DNA from: Sulfidibacter corallicola | Lineage (GTDB): Bacteria; Acidobacteriota; Holophagae; Acanthopleuribacterales; Acanthopleuribacteraceae | DNA length: 64,000 nt | Direction of reading: 5' to 3' | Assembly: GCF_017498545.1 (NCBI RefSeq) | Contig: NZ_CP071793.1 | Location: 5,047,001 to 5,111,000 of the forward strand | Shown here: piece after piece, positions 35,033 through 44,130 of the stretch | Layout: each line of letters begins with the position of its first letter | Numbering within the stretch: position 1 is the stretch's first letter | The notes under the pieces: model-generated | The model's input: the letters and a program-made list of their open reading frames with translations, nothing else | Database searches by the model: none | What the model was told of the DNA's origin: nothing | Translations under genes and position numbers: made by a program

Positions 35033-37381
35033 GTGACTGAAGCACCCCAATCGGCCAAATCCTCCCCTGCCGGGTGGATCGTGCACCACCCGTGGAAAGT
35101 GATCGGTTCGACCCTGATCCTCTTGGCGATCGTCGGCTATTTCCTGCAGTTCGTCAGGCCGTCGATCACGTTCCAAGACCTGCTCGGCAAGGATTGGCCC
35201 GGCCTGAAGGACTACGAGTTCCTTCAAACCGAGTACATCGCCGACGACAACCTCCTCGTCCTCGTCGAGGCCCGTGACGGCGATGCCTTTACCCAGCGAA
35301 TCCTGACCGGGGTCCGCGATCTCACCGGTGAACTCTGGAAGACGCCGCACTCGATTCGCGTCGATTCCGTCACCAACTTCCAACATACCGAAGCGGACGG
35401 CGACGATCTGGCCGTCGGCGACCTGGTGAACGCTCCCGAGCACCTGGACCAAGCGGCGCTGCAAAGGGTCAAAAAGATCGCGCTCGACGATCCGATCGCC
35501 CTGCATCGCGTCGTGAATCCGGAGGGCAACGTGCTCGCGCTGAACGTGACTTTCCACTTCCCGATGCTTTCCGGCGACGAGAAATTGAACTCCTACGGCT
35601 ACGTGCGCGAACTCGCGGATCGATTCGGGAAGGACCATCCGGAGACCCGTGTCTACGTGGGTGGACTCACCGCGCTGGACGCCACCGTGATGACGATCTC
35701 GATGGAAGAGACGGGACTGTTTCTGGGTCTGGTGATGCTGGTCGCGGTGGCGCTATTGGCTTTGATGCTGCGGGCCATCGTGCCCGTGTTCGCCTCGGCG
35801 CTGGTGCTCGTGTTCAGCATCATGGCGGGCATGAGCCTGGCCGGCATGATGGGCTGGAAATTGACACCCTTCACCACGACCGTGCCGATGATCATCCTCA
35901 TCATCGGCGTCGCGGATTGCGTGCACTTGGTTACGGCCTTCGTGCAGCGAAACGGGCGTGAGCCGAAGAATCGCGCCCTGACCGCCGCCCTGGCCGCCAA
36001 CTTCAAGCCGATCCTCATCACCAGCGTCACCACGGCGATCGGGTTTCTGACCCTCAACTTCAGCGGGTCGCTCTCGATTGCGGCCCTCGGGAACCAGGCC
36101 GCGTTCGGCGTGATGTTCGCCTGCCTGTTGTCGGTGACCTTTCTGCCCGCGATGCTGGCGATCCTTCCCATGAAGGTCCAGGCCAAGCGCGAACCCCAAA
36201 CCGAGCGATACACCCGCCTGGCGGATTGGCTCCATCGAAACCGAAGGGCGGTGCTCGTCGCGAGCGCGCTGGTTGCGGTAGCGCTCGGCCTTCAAGTCCC
36301 GCGCAACGTGTTCGACGACCGCATTCCCACCTATTTCGCCGAATCGCTACCCTGGCGCCAAGCCAACGATTTCAGCGAAAACCAGTTCGGCAGCGCCTAC
36401 AACTTCACCTATTCTCTCGATGCCGGACACGAAGGGGCCGTTTCCGATCCCGAGTACCTGAAAAAGGTCGAACGGTTCGCCGAATACCTACGGGGCTTGC
36501 CGGAAGCCGCCTACGTCAAATCGGTCACCGACACCTTCAAGCGGCTCAACCGCAACATGCACGGCGACGACCCGGCGTTCTACCGTCTGCCGGAGGATCG
36601 GGAAACCGCGGCCCAGTACCTTCTCTTATATGAAATGTCGTTACCCTACGGGCTCGACCTGAACGACCAGATCAACATGGACAAGTCCGCCACCAAGGTA
36701 CTGGCGGCGTTCAAGTCCATGTCGGTCACCGAAGTGCTGGCCATGGACGCCAAGGTCAATCGCTGGATCGACAGCAACCTACCCGAAATGAGTTACGTGA
36801 GTTCCGGCGTCCAGATCATGTTCGCGCACCTGATGTCCCAGGACACCCGGGGTTTGACCCTGGGCGCCATTTACGGGTTGGTGATCATTTCGGCCCTGCT
36901 CGTGTTCATGTTGCGCTCGCTCAAGATCGGGCTCCTGAGCATGTTGCCCAACCTGTTGCCGGCGCTGTTGGCGTTCGGCATCTGGGGACTGACCGTGGGC
37001 CAGGTAGGGTTCGGGATCGCCATGGTTTCCGGCATGTCGATCGGCATCATCGTCGACGATACCGTCCATTTCCTCACCAAGTATTTGCGGGCGCGGCGAG
37101 AGGAGGGCCTGGATGCCAAAGAGGCCGTCGCCTACACGTTCGAGCACGTCGGGCCCTCGATCGTGTTCACCACGGTCGTCCTGGTGGCGGGCTTCCTCCT
37201 GATGGTCTCCATATCCGAGTTCCGGGTGAACACGGACATGGGCAAGATGACTTCCATCATTCTGGGATTCGCCCTGCTGTTCGACCTCGTGACGCTGCCC
37301 GTCCTGCTGATGATCTTCGACGGAGAACCCGTCGCCAAACCGAACCTCGATACCCAAACCATGAAGGAATTGGAGATATGA
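35033..37381 (+). CDS. MMPL/RND-superfamily exporter
   Basis: The 782-residue protein has the RND topology of a two-fold repeat. There is a first membrane helix (about 19-37), a periplasmic loop to about 215, five more helices (about 220-385), a second leading helix (about 402-420), a second loop to about 600, and five final helices. FMLRSLKIGLLSMLPNLLPALLAFGIWG and GIIVDDTVHFLTKYLRARREEG are typical of the family, as is DCVHLVTAF in repeat 1. MMPL proteins move lipids or hydrophobic molecules using the proton gradient. The GTG at 35033 has AGGAG 6 bases upstream. It overlaps the LolA-like gene by ATGA, so the two are translated together. Confidence 0.88.
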   Translation: MTEAPQSAKSSPAGWIVHHPWKVIGSTLILLAIVGYFLQFVRPSITFQDLLGKDWPGLKDYEFLQTEYIADDNLLVLVEARDGDAFTQRILTGVRDLTGELWKTPHSIRVDSVTNFQHTEADGDDLAVGDLVNAPEHLDQAALQRVKKIALDDPIALHRVVNPEGNVLALNVTFHFPMLSGDEKLNSYGYVRELADRFGKDHPETRVYVGGLTALDATVMTISMEETGLFLGLVMLVAVALLALMLRAIVPVFASALVLVFSIMAGMSLAGMMGWKLTPFTTTVPMIILIIGVADCVHLVTAFVQRNGREPKNRALTAALAANFKPILITSVTTAIGFLTLNFSGSLSIAALGNQAAFGVMFACLLSVTFLPAMLAILPMKVQAKREPQTERYTRLADWLHRNRRAVLVASALVAVALGLQVPRNVFDDRIPTYFAESLPWRQANDFSENQFGSAYNFTYSLDAGHEGAVSDPEYLKKVERFAEYLRGLPEAAYVKSVTDTFKRLNRNMHGDDPAFYRLPEDRETAAQYLLLYEMSLPYGLDLNDQINMDKSATKVLAAFKSMSVTEVLAMDAKVNRWIDSNLPEMSYVSSGVQIMFAHLMSQDTRGLTLGAIYGLVIISALLVFMLRSLKIGLLSMLPNLLPALLAFGIWGLTVGQVGFGIAMVSGMSIGIIVDDTVHFLTKYLRARREEGLDAKEAVAYTFEHVGPSIVFTTVVLVAGFLLMVSISEFRVNTDMGKMTSIILGFALLFDLVTLPVLLMIFDGEPVAKPNLDTQTMKELEI

Positions 37382-38154
37382 AAATCAGATACCTCGCCAT
37401 CGTGTTCCTTATCCTGCTTCCCTGCCGCGACGCGTTCGCCGATCCCGCCAAGGGATTGGAGGTCGCCATTCGGGTCGACGCGGCCGACAGCGGCTGGAAG
37501 GACGAGGAAGTTCAAGCCAAAATGACGCTCGTCGCCGCCAACGGCAGAACGGTGACCCGCGTGCTGCGAACCCGTAATCTGGAAATGACGGGTGACGGCG
37601 ATCGCTCGCTGGTCGTGTTCGATCGGCCCAGAGACGTCAAGGGCACGGTTTTTCTGACCCATGCCCACAAAAAGGGCAACGACGATCAATGGTTGTTCCT
37701 GCCCTCTCTCAAACGGGTCAAGCGCATCTCCTCGAGCAATCGTTCGGGCCCCTTCATGGGCAGCGAATTCGCCTACGAGGACATCTCTTCCGAAGAAGTG
37801 GAGCGCTACACCTACGACTACCTCGGCACGGAGCGGGTCGCGGGCCTCGAGTGTCATGTCTACGAGCGGGTTCCGGTCGATCTCCAATCCGGCTACTCGC
37901 GGCAGGTGGTGTACGCCGACACCGATCACTTCCGCGTCCTGAAAATCGAGTACTACGACCGCAAGGGCAGTCACCAGAAGACCTTGACCCGCACGGACTA
38001 CCGCAAGATCGAAGGTTTCTGGCGGGCCGGACGTTGGGAGATGGTGAATCACCTGAACAAGAAAAAGACGATCGTCGACTGGCACGACTGGAAATTCGCC
38101 ACCGGACTGACCCGTCGGCAATTCGAGAAAAACGCCCTCGCGACCTATCGGTGA
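37378..38154 (+). CDS. LolA-like outer-membrane lipoprotein-sorting protein (PF17131-type)
   Basis: The 258-residue exported protein has a signal peptide (to about Ala-21, ending AFA). The LolA/LppX-like half-barrel carries characteristic segments: MTLVAANGRTVTRVLRTR, DVKGTVFLTHAHKKGNDDQWLFLPSLKRVKRISSSNRSGPFMGSEFAYEDI and SGYSRQVVYADTDHFRVLKIEYYD. This group is almost always encoded next to an MMPL exporter and is thought to accept its lipid cargo in the periplasm. The start overlaps the exporter stop (ATGA). Together they look like a lipid or hydrophobe transport pair. Confidence 0.87.
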   Translation: MKIRYLAIVFLILLPCRDAFADPAKGLEVAIRVDAADSGWKDEEVQAKMTLVAANGRTVTRVLRTRNLEMTGDGDRSLVVFDRPRDVKGTVFLTHAHKKGNDDQWLFLPSLKRVKRISSSNRSGPFMGSEFAYEDISSEEVERYTYDYLGTERVAGLECHVYERVPVDLQSGYSRQVVYADTDHFRVLKIEYYDRKGSHQKTLTRTDYRKIEGFWRAGRWEMVNHLNKKKTIVDWHDWKFATGLTRRQFEKNALATYR

Positions 38155-38228
38155 CCTCGCGATCGCCTCCCAGCGGATCGAGTGGTGCATTCCAACGTCG
38201 AGGGAACCCACATTGGAAGGAGCGTCGT

Positions 38229-38561
38229 GTGAAATCCTTGTCGAGACCAGATTTGGACTTGGTTCTCAAGGCGCTCGCCAACCCGACCCGGCGGGCCATG
38301 TTGGCCCGCCTGGCGGAGGGCGACGCCCACGTGACCGAGCTCACCGAACCGCACGATATGTCGTTGGCTGCGATTTCGAAACACCTCCATGTGTTGATCG
38401 GCGCGGGTTTGATTCGTCAAACCAGGGAAGGCCGGAACATTCGCTGCCGTTTTTCCGCCGAGCCCCTGGGAGAAATCCTGCTCTGGCTCCAGCCCTATCT
38501 AAACGCCGGCCGGAACGGTGGTTTTTATTCCTACCGTGCGGGCTGGGAATCCAACCTGTGA
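38229..38561 (+). CDS. ArsR-family transcriptional regulator 1
   Basis: The 110-residue winged helix-turn-helix begins LDLVLKALANPTRRAMLARLAEG and has the recognition helix in DMSLAAISKHLHVLIGAGLIRQTREGR. It lacks an ArsR metal-binding ELCVCDL motif, so it is probably not a metal sensor. The GTG at 38229 has GGAAGGAG 6 bases upstream. It follows the LolA-like gene after 74 bp on the same strand and may be co-transcribed. I see no copy of the ATAG...CTAT operator in front of it, in contrast to the second ArsR gene. Confidence 0.85.
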   Translation: MKSLSRPDLDLVLKALANPTRRAMLARLAEGDAHVTELTEPHDMSLAAISKHLHVLIGAGLIRQTREGRNIRCRFSAEPLGEILLWLQPYLNAGRNGGFYSYRAGWESNL

Positions 38562-38644
38562 TCGGTGATAAAAAGTGGCGCGATCTCTGAAGCGGCGTTT
38601 CAGGAATGGTTCCAGGCCTCGAAACCAAAAAATGGGGGAACGGT

Positions 38645-39250
38645 ATGAAGCTGTACAATGCAAATTCTGGCAACACGAAGCGCGTGCGGATTTTTATCGC
38701 TGAAAAGGGTATCGAGATACCACGGATCGAGCTGGAGCTGGGTGTCGGCACACGTACTGCCGCATTCCGCGAAATCAACTCGTTGGGCGAGGTTCCCGTG
38801 CTCGAACTGGATGACGGCCGCATCATCACCGAGAGCCTCGCCATCTGTCGTTATCTCGAAGCCGCTTATCCCGAGCCACCGCTGATGGGACGAGATGCTT
38901 TCGAACAGGGGCACATCGAAATGTGGAGCCAGCGGGTTTTCGGACAGATCTTCATGACCTATGGTCTGTTGGTTCGCCACAGTTTGTCTCTGTTCGCCGA
39001 TGTCGTCGATCAGGTACCGGAATTCGCCGAGACGCAACGCAAGGCGATTCCCGAAAAATGGCGTTGGCTCGATCGGGAAATGTCGGATGGGCGGCGCTTC
39101 ATTGCAGGGGATGAATTCACGATGGCCGATGTCCATGGCATGACCGTGCTGATGATCGTGGATGGAATCGGCCATCCGATTCCGGAAGACTGTATCCATG
39201 TGAATCGATGGGCCGACACCATGCGCCGGCGATCGAGTTACGCGGCTTAG
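38645..39250 (+). CDS. Glutathione S-transferase family protein
   Basis: The 201-residue protein has an N-terminal thioredoxin-like domain (MKLYNANSGNTKRVRIFIAEKG) with the cis-Pro in EVPVLELDDG and the gamma-Glu site ESLAICRYLEA. An all-helical C-terminal domain follows, with FIAGDEFTMADVHGMTVL as the N-capping box. The catalytic residue is uncertain: Ser/Asn near residues 7-8. The ATG at 38645 is preceded by GGGGGAA. The substrate is unknown; detoxification would fit the exporter and ArsR neighbours. No operator is visible before it. Confidence 0.87.
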   Translation: MKLYNANSGNTKRVRIFIAEKGIEIPRIELELGVGTRTAAFREINSLGEVPVLELDDGRIITESLAICRYLEAAYPEPPLMGRDAFEQGHIEMWSQRVFGQIFMTYGLLVRHSLSLFADVVDQVPEFAETQRKAIPEKWRWLDREMSDGRRFIAGDEFTMADVHGMTVLMIVDGIGHPIPEDCIHVNRWADTMRRRSSYAA

Positions 39251-39297
39251 CCCGCGTTCGCCGCCGGGCGATTACCTGGCCGGACGCGACCTCTGCG

Positions 39298-39326
39298 TTG
39301 ACACCAATGGGTGCCACGGTTATATA
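39298..39326 (+). promoter_or_regulatory. Promoter of arsR2, apparently giving a leaderless mRNA
   Basis: TTGACA (39298-39303), 17-base spacer, TATATA (39321-39326). The expected start point falls at about 39333, directly at the ATG (39334), and no Shine-Dalgarno sequence is present. The same TTGACA-N17-TATA layout precedes the SnoaL-like gene. Confidence 0.62.
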
Positions 39327-39341
39327 TAGTCACATGCCTAT
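39326..39341. promoter_or_regulatory. ArsR-type operator 3, spanning the arsR2 start codon
   Basis: ATAGTCACATGCCTAT fits the symmetric consensus ATAGYCAMRTGSCTAT of operators 1 and 2 at all positions, with less perfect pairing in the middle. The ATG start of arsR2 (39334-39336) lies inside it, which suggests direct autorepression. Confidence 0.55.
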
Positions 39342-39669
39342 TCATTACCAAACCACGCTGGATCGCACCTTTCACGCCCTCGGCGACGGGACGCGGCGCC
39401 AGATCCTCGCCATCTTGGCGACCGAGGGGGTGCGATCGGCGAACGAGCTGCGGGCGCCCTTCAACGTGGCCCAGCCGACGGTGTCGAAGCACCTCAAGGT
39501 GTTGGAACGGGCGGGCCTCGTCACGCGCGAGGTCGATGGGCGGGTCCACCGGTTCCGCCTGAACGCCGCACAGCTCCGAGAGGCCGAAGATTGGTTGGCG
39601 CGTCATCGTGGTTTTTGGGAAGGCGCATTGAAGCAATTGGATCATTTCCTGGATGAGGAGGACGAATGA
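39334..39669 (+). CDS. ArsR-family transcriptional regulator 2 (AHSA1-linked)
   Basis: The 111-residue winged helix-turn-helix has DRTFHALGDGTRRQILAILA, the recognition helix NVAQPTVSKHLKVLERAGLVTREVDGR and the end AAQLREAEDWLARHRGFWEGALKQLDHFL. That ending is the signature of the ArsR subgroup paired with AHSA1/SRPBCC genes, and the next gene overlaps by ATGA and is one. It has no metal-binding Cys. The operator at its own start and copies at two other promoters make it the most likely regulator of the local group; ArsR1 is the alternative. Confidence 0.9.
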   Translation: MPIHYQTTLDRTFHALGDGTRRQILAILATEGVRSANELRAPFNVAQPTVSKHLKVLERAGLVTREVDGRVHRFRLNAAQLREAEDWLARHRGFWEGALKQLDHFLDEEDE

Positions 39670-40118
39670 CGGACGGCCCGTTGTCGATTACCGTGAGCCG
39701 GCTCTTTCGCCACCGGCGCGAACGCGTGTTCCGTGCCTTTTCCGTGGCCCACAAAATGGCGCAATGGTTTACGCCCCACAAGGACATCAGGGTTCAGGTG
39801 CTGGCGCTTCAATTCGAACCCCAGGGTGCCTTTCGTTTTCGCTGGGACAACCCCGACGGCAGTCACACCATCGTCGGCGGCCGTTTCCAACATATCTCGC
39901 CACCCGAGGAACTGGTGTTCACCTGGCTTTGGGAGTCGCCGGATCCACACGCCGGAATCCTGACGCACGTCGTCGTTCAGTTCCTCGACCGCGACGGCCA
40001 TACCGAGGTCGTCATCAAGCACAGCCGCCTGCCGTCGGAGGAGTCCTGTGCCCGGCACAAAGAAGGTTGGGACGGTGCCCTGGCCACACTGGACGGCTGG
40101 TTACCCGCCAACGATTGA
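39666..40118 (+). CDS. SRPBCC / AHSA1 domain protein
   Basis: The 150-residue helix-grip domain starts ITVSRLFRHRRERVFRAFSVAHKMAQWFTP, the family opening, with GGRFQHISPPEELVFTWLWE, VVVQFLDRDGHTEVVIKHSRLP and HKEGWDGALATLDGWL. The fold binds hydrophobic ligands in a deep pocket; many ArsR-AHSA1 pairs sense or handle small organic molecules. The start overlaps the arsR2 stop by 4 bases. A ligand-sensing or carrier role alongside the exporter and GST is inference. Confidence 0.9.
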   Translation: MTDGPLSITVSRLFRHRRERVFRAFSVAHKMAQWFTPHKDIRVQVLALQFEPQGAFRFRWDNPDGSHTIVGGRFQHISPPEELVFTWLWESPDPHAGILTHVVVQFLDRDGHTEVVIKHSRLPSEESCARHKEGWDGALATLDGWLPAND

Positions 40119-40357
40119 GCCAGCGAGCGAGGTCCACGGTCTTCGATAATTCGGCCTGGTCTCGCTTCGCCCGAAACCACGAAATCGCAAAGATTTTCGC
40201 GGGATGGGTTGCTTTGTGCTAGACTGCAATCGATTTTGGCATACTTCGGTCTTTGCCACATCCTGTCGAGCCTTACGCCGATGGTCATTTTTTTTTCGCC
40301 TAGACCGTCTGGGCCATCGCGCTTTTCCAGTAGGCAAAAACAGGAGCCAATACACCG

Positions 40358-41794
40358 ATGTCATTTGAACGTTTCGGTCTTTCGACCGAGATTTTGCGTG
40401 CCGTTGCCGATCAGGGCTACAGCCAACCCACCCCCATTCAAGCCAAAGCCATTCCCGTCGTTCTCGAGGGCACGGACCTTCTCGCCAGTGCCCAGACCGG
40501 TACGGGCAAGACCGCGAGCTTTACCTTACCCATGCTGCAACGCTTGAGTCGTCGCCGTTCCGGCCGCGGTAAGCCGATCGTTCGCGGGCTCGTGTTGACG
40601 CCCACACGTGAGCTGGCGGCGCAGGTCGGTGACAACGTCAAGGCCTACGGCAAATACCTGTCGCTCAAATCTGCGGTCATCTTTGGTGGTGTCAATATCC
40701 AGGGCCAGATCAGGGCGTTGCGAAACGGTGTCGACATCCTCGTCGCCACGCCGGGGCGCTTGCTCGATCACTTGCAAAGAGGCACGCTGGATGTCACCGG
40801 CATCGAAATGCTCGTGCTCGACGAGGCCGACCGGATGCTCGACATGGGTTTCATTCACGACATCAAAAAGGTGCTCGCCTATTTGCCGGAGAAACGGCAA
40901 AACCTGCTTTTTTCCGCGACCTTTTCCAATGAAATCAAAGCGCTGGCCAACCGTCTGCTCGATCATCCCACTTCGGTGGAAGTCGCCCGCCGCAACACAG
41001 CTTCCGAGCAGGTCGAGCAGTTGGTGCACCCGGTTGACCGGCATCGCAAGCGCGAAATGCTGGCCCATCTCATCCAAAGAAACGATTGGCGCCAGGTTCT
41101 GGTGTTCACCCGTACCAAGCACGGTGCCAATCGACTGGCGCAACAGTTGGGGCGCCAGAACATTGACGCGGCGGCCATCCACGGTAACAAGAGCCAGGGG
41201 GCGCGTACCAAAGCCTTGGCGAAATTCAAGAGCGGCCAGATTCGCGTTCTGGTCGCAACCGATATCGCTGCCCGCGGTCTGGATATCGACAAACTCCCCC
41301 ACGTGGTCAATTTCGAGTTGCCCAACGTGCCCGAGGATTACGTCCACCGCATCGGTCGCACGGGTCGCGCCGGTTGCGAGGGCATCGCGGTCTCCCTGGT
41401 ATGTGTCGACGAGCACAAGTTGTTGCGCGATATCGAAGGGCTGTTGAAGGTATCCATCACGAAAGAGACGATTCGGGGTTTCGAACCCGATGCCAGTCTC
41501 GCTCCGGAACCCATTCGCCAGGGCCGTAAGCCCGCGGCGAAGCGTGGGCATCGCGAAGGCGCGAGTGGTCAGAACCGTTCGCGCAATCACGGCGAACCCC
41601 GCAAAGAGAAAAAACGCGACGAATCGGGCGAGAAGCCGCGGGGACGCGTGGCTCGGGACCGCCAAGCCAAGGGCAATCAACAGGATCCACGTACCGGACA
41701 GGCCAATGAGGTGCCCCGCAAAAGCGGATCCCGCAAACGACGAAGACCTCCCCGGCTCGCTTCGTCTCGCCCTTCACCGTTCAGTGACATTTAA
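40358..41794 (+). CDS. rhlE: DEAD-box RNA helicase, RhlE type
   Basis: This 478-residue helicase opens with the Q motif (FERFGLSTEILRAVADQGYSQPTPIQ) and has motif I AQTGTGKT, Ia TPTRELAAQV, II DEAD (VLDEADRML), III SAT (LFSATFS), IV VLVFTRTKHGANRLA, V ATDIAARGLD and VI HRIGRTGRAG. The C-terminal 90 residues are Lys/Arg/Gly-rich and disordered, an RNA-binding tail common in RhlE. It acts in ribosome assembly and RNA turnover in the cytoplasm. An AGGAG lies 11 bases upstream of the ATG. It stands alone. Confidence 0.93.
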   Translation: MSFERFGLSTEILRAVADQGYSQPTPIQAKAIPVVLEGTDLLASAQTGTGKTASFTLPMLQRLSRRRSGRGKPIVRGLVLTPTRELAAQVGDNVKAYGKYLSLKSAVIFGGVNIQGQIRALRNGVDILVATPGRLLDHLQRGTLDVTGIEMLVLDEADRMLDMGFIHDIKKVLAYLPEKRQNLLFSATFSNEIKALANRLLDHPTSVEVARRNTASEQVEQLVHPVDRHRKREMLAHLIQRNDWRQVLVFTRTKHGANRLAQQLGRQNIDAAAIHGNKSQGARTKALAKFKSGQIRVLVATDIAARGLDIDKLPHVVNFELPNVPEDYVHRIGRTGRAGCEGIAVSLVCVDEHKLLRDIEGLLKVSITKETIRGFEPDASLAPEPIRQGRKPAAKRGHREGASGQNRSRNHGEPRKEKKRDESGEKPRGRVARDRQAKGNQQDPRTGQANEVPRKSGSRKRRRPPRLASSRPSPFSDI

Positions 41795-41877
41795 CTGGGG
41801 TTCGGCAATTCGGCCCTCGGCCTGAGCGGCAGGGCATCCCAATCACGCAGTTTGATCGTGCTAAATAGGCTCTTGGT

Positions 41878-44130
41878 TCAATTTGCGGCCAGGTCCAGCA
41901 GCAGGTCGCTGAATTGTGCGAGCGCTTCGCCGTCCTCGAAGATCACGCCGCGGTCGCGCGCGATGCGGCCGCGTACTTCCTCCGCGTAGTCGCGGTCGTT
42001 GGCCAACGCGATCGCCTTGTCGACGAATTCGGCGTCCGTACCGACCACGCACTCCTCGAAGCCCATGCGACCATAAATCGCCGAAGTCACCCGCCCCCGC
42101 ATCATCGTTCCCGGCAGCGTGACCACCGGCGTTCCCACCGCCAGCGCTTCGTAACTGGTCATGCCGCCGCCGAAATGGTACGGATCCAACATGACGTCGG
42201 CCGCCGCGATGAGGTGAATGAAGTCGGCCTGTGACACGCGTGGCAGGAAGCGAATGCGCTCGGCGACGTTGGGAATGTCCCGTTGCAACCTGGCCCGCAA
42301 CAACTCGGTCCAGCCGGGCAGGTTGCCTTCGACCAACAGGATTTCCGCGCCTTGGTCGCGCCTCAGGATCTGCGCCATGACCGGATCGAAATCAGGATGG
42401 AATTTGAACAGGCTCTGGGGACAGATGTAATAGGTGCGATCCGCGTCCAAACCGAAGGCGGCGCGATCCTTGAGCGTGGGACCCAAGTCCGGGAAGGCCA
42501 CGCCCGTTGCCGGCACCCGTGTCATCAGCAGTTTCTCGCGGTAGTGACGTTGCGCTTGCTCCGGCTCCATGCCCTCCGAAGACACGAAGTAATCGATCGT
42601 ATCGATGCCGCTGGTGGTCGGATGCCCGATGGTGTTGAGCTGAATCCTGGCCAGACGGCAGAACGCGAGCATGTAGGTGAGGATATCCATGCCGATGTCC
42701 AAGTGACACAGCATGTCAAAGCGCTCGGCCGCCAATATGTCGCGCGCGGCTCGAAAGCTCTGGGGAAACCGCACCAGCTTGTCGGACTTGTGCGCCAGGC
42801 GGGTCACCAGCGCATCGCGATTGGTCTCGTGGGTGCAGAGCGTGACGTGGAACCGATCGCGCGGCAGCCGCGTGATCAACTCGCCGAACAGCTTGCCGAT
42901 GGTGTGGTTGCGCAGGTATCGCGAGACGAACCCGATGTGGATGCGGCCGTCGTCGTGGTTTCGGACTTTGTCGCAGTGGGGGGCGGTGTAGGTCAGCGCC
43001 GGGATCTTGCTTCGATAGACATCGCCGATCAGGCTTTGCAGGTCCTTGTCGGGCAAACCCGTGTAGGGCAGGAAAAAGTGGCCTCGGTTGATCTCTTCGA
43101 CGGGGTCGCCAAGGGTGAAATCCTGGTTGGCCAAATCGCGGAAATTGTCCTGCACGTATCGAAAGGCGCCATCGATTTCGGCTTGGGATTGGGGGATGAC
43201 GGGGAGGATCAGGGACCCCTTGATCAGGAAACGCGGCTCTTTGCGAATCTGGAAGGCGTTGGTGTAGTCGTCGAGTGCCGCCTGCCATCGGCCTTCGTCC
43301 TGCATCAAGTCGCCGCGGCTGCCGATCGCCTTGGTGAAATGGGGATTCAAGTCGATGGCTTGGGAGTAGGCCGACAATGCCGGCTGGTGCTTTCCCAGAT
43401 CGCGATAGAGGTTGCCCAGGTTGGTGTGGGTTTCGGCCAGGTTGGGATTGAGGGCGAGGGCCTGTTTGAAATGGTTCTCCGCCTCGGCGTGGCGACCCAG
43501 GTTCTGTTGTGTGAGGGCCAGGTTGTTGAGGAAGAAGGGTTGACGCGGATTGACGGCGATCGCCTTGGAAAACCAACCCAGTGCCTCGGCCGGCTGACCC
43601 GATTCCAGATAGACCCGACCCAGGTGGTTGGCGGCATCGGCGTGGTTGGGTTGCAGGGCCAGGGCTTCGCGCAGCAGGGCCACCGCTTTGTCCGTCATGC
43701 CCAACCGGTAGACCGTGTAACCCAGATTGCTGAGCGCATCGGGAAATACGGCGTTCAGTTCCAGGGCCTTGCGGTAGGCTTCGGCCGCTTCGGGCCAGGC
43801 CTCCAACTGCACGTGAACGTTACCCAAGCTATTGTGGAAAAAAGGGTTGTCCGAACGAAAGGCAATCGCCTGGGTGATCAACTGTCGGGCCGCGTCCCAG
43901 TTGCCGGCGACCAGGTTCGCGACGCCCAACAGGTGCAACGCGTCCGCATGGCGCGGCACCTTTTGAATGGCTTTTTTACAGCAAAGCGCGACCTTGTCCC
44001 ATTGGCCCTTTTCATAATGGAAGACCGCTTTCTGGTAGGCCGCGTCGGCCTGTTCGCGATGTTTACCGGGGGTTCCGACCGCCACGGAGCTGTGGGACTT
44101 CTTCTTTTTTCGGCCCGATTTGCGACTCAT
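41878..44130 (-). CDS. TPR-containing GT41 glycosyltransferase (SPINDLY/OGT-like)
   Basis: The 750-residue protein has a basic N-terminus, about eight TPR units (about 28-300, for example ADALHLLGVANLVAGNWDAA, PDALSNLGYTVYRLGMTDKA) and a GT-B fold catalytic part. That part shows GRIHIGFVSRYLRNHTIGKLFGELI, HLDIGMDILTYMLAFCRLARIQLNTIGHPTTSGI, and the nucleotide-sugar site FHPDFDPVMAQIL ... VMLDPYHFGGGMTSYEALAVGTPVVTLPGTMMRGR. That matches the O-GlcNAc transferase-like GT41 family. Bacterial members glycosylate proteins or other acceptors in the cytoplasm; the sugar donor here is not predictable. It stands alone, convergent with the helicase gene. Confidence 0.9.
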   Translation of the reverse strand: MSRKSGRKKKKSHSSVAVGTPGKHREQADAAYQKAVFHYEKGQWDKVALCCKKAIQKVPRHADALHLLGVANLVAGNWDAARQLITQAIAFRSDNPFFHNSLGNVHVQLEAWPEAAEAYRKALELNAVFPDALSNLGYTVYRLGMTDKAVALLREALALQPNHADAANHLGRVYLESGQPAEALGWFSKAIAVNPRQPFFLNNLALTQQNLGRHAEAENHFKQALALNPNLAETHTNLGNLYRDLGKHQPALSAYSQAIDLNPHFTKAIGSRGDLMQDEGRWQAALDDYTNAFQIRKEPRFLIKGSLILPVIPQSQAEIDGAFRYVQDNFRDLANQDFTLGDPVEEINRGHFFLPYTGLPDKDLQSLIGDVYRSKIPALTYTAPHCDKVRNHDDGRIHIGFVSRYLRNHTIGKLFGELITRLPRDRFHVTLCTHETNRDALVTRLAHKSDKLVRFPQSFRAARDILAAERFDMLCHLDIGMDILTYMLAFCRLARIQLNTIGHPTTSGIDTIDYFVSSEGMEPEQAQRHYREKLLMTRVPATGVAFPDLGPTLKDRAAFGLDADRTYYICPQSLFKFHPDFDPVMAQILRRDQGAEILLVEGNLPGWTELLRARLQRDIPNVAERIRFLPRVSQADFIHLIAAADVMLDPYHFGGGMTSYEALAVGTPVVTLPGTMMRGRVTSAIYGRMGFEECVVGTDAEFVDKAIALANDRDYAEEVRGRIARDRGVIFEDGEALAQFSDLLLDLAAN

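Noticed and set aside
38229..39669. Arsenic-resistance function of the ArsR genes
   Set aside because: Neither protein has metal-binding Cys motifs and no ars genes are present; the neighbours point to organic ligands.
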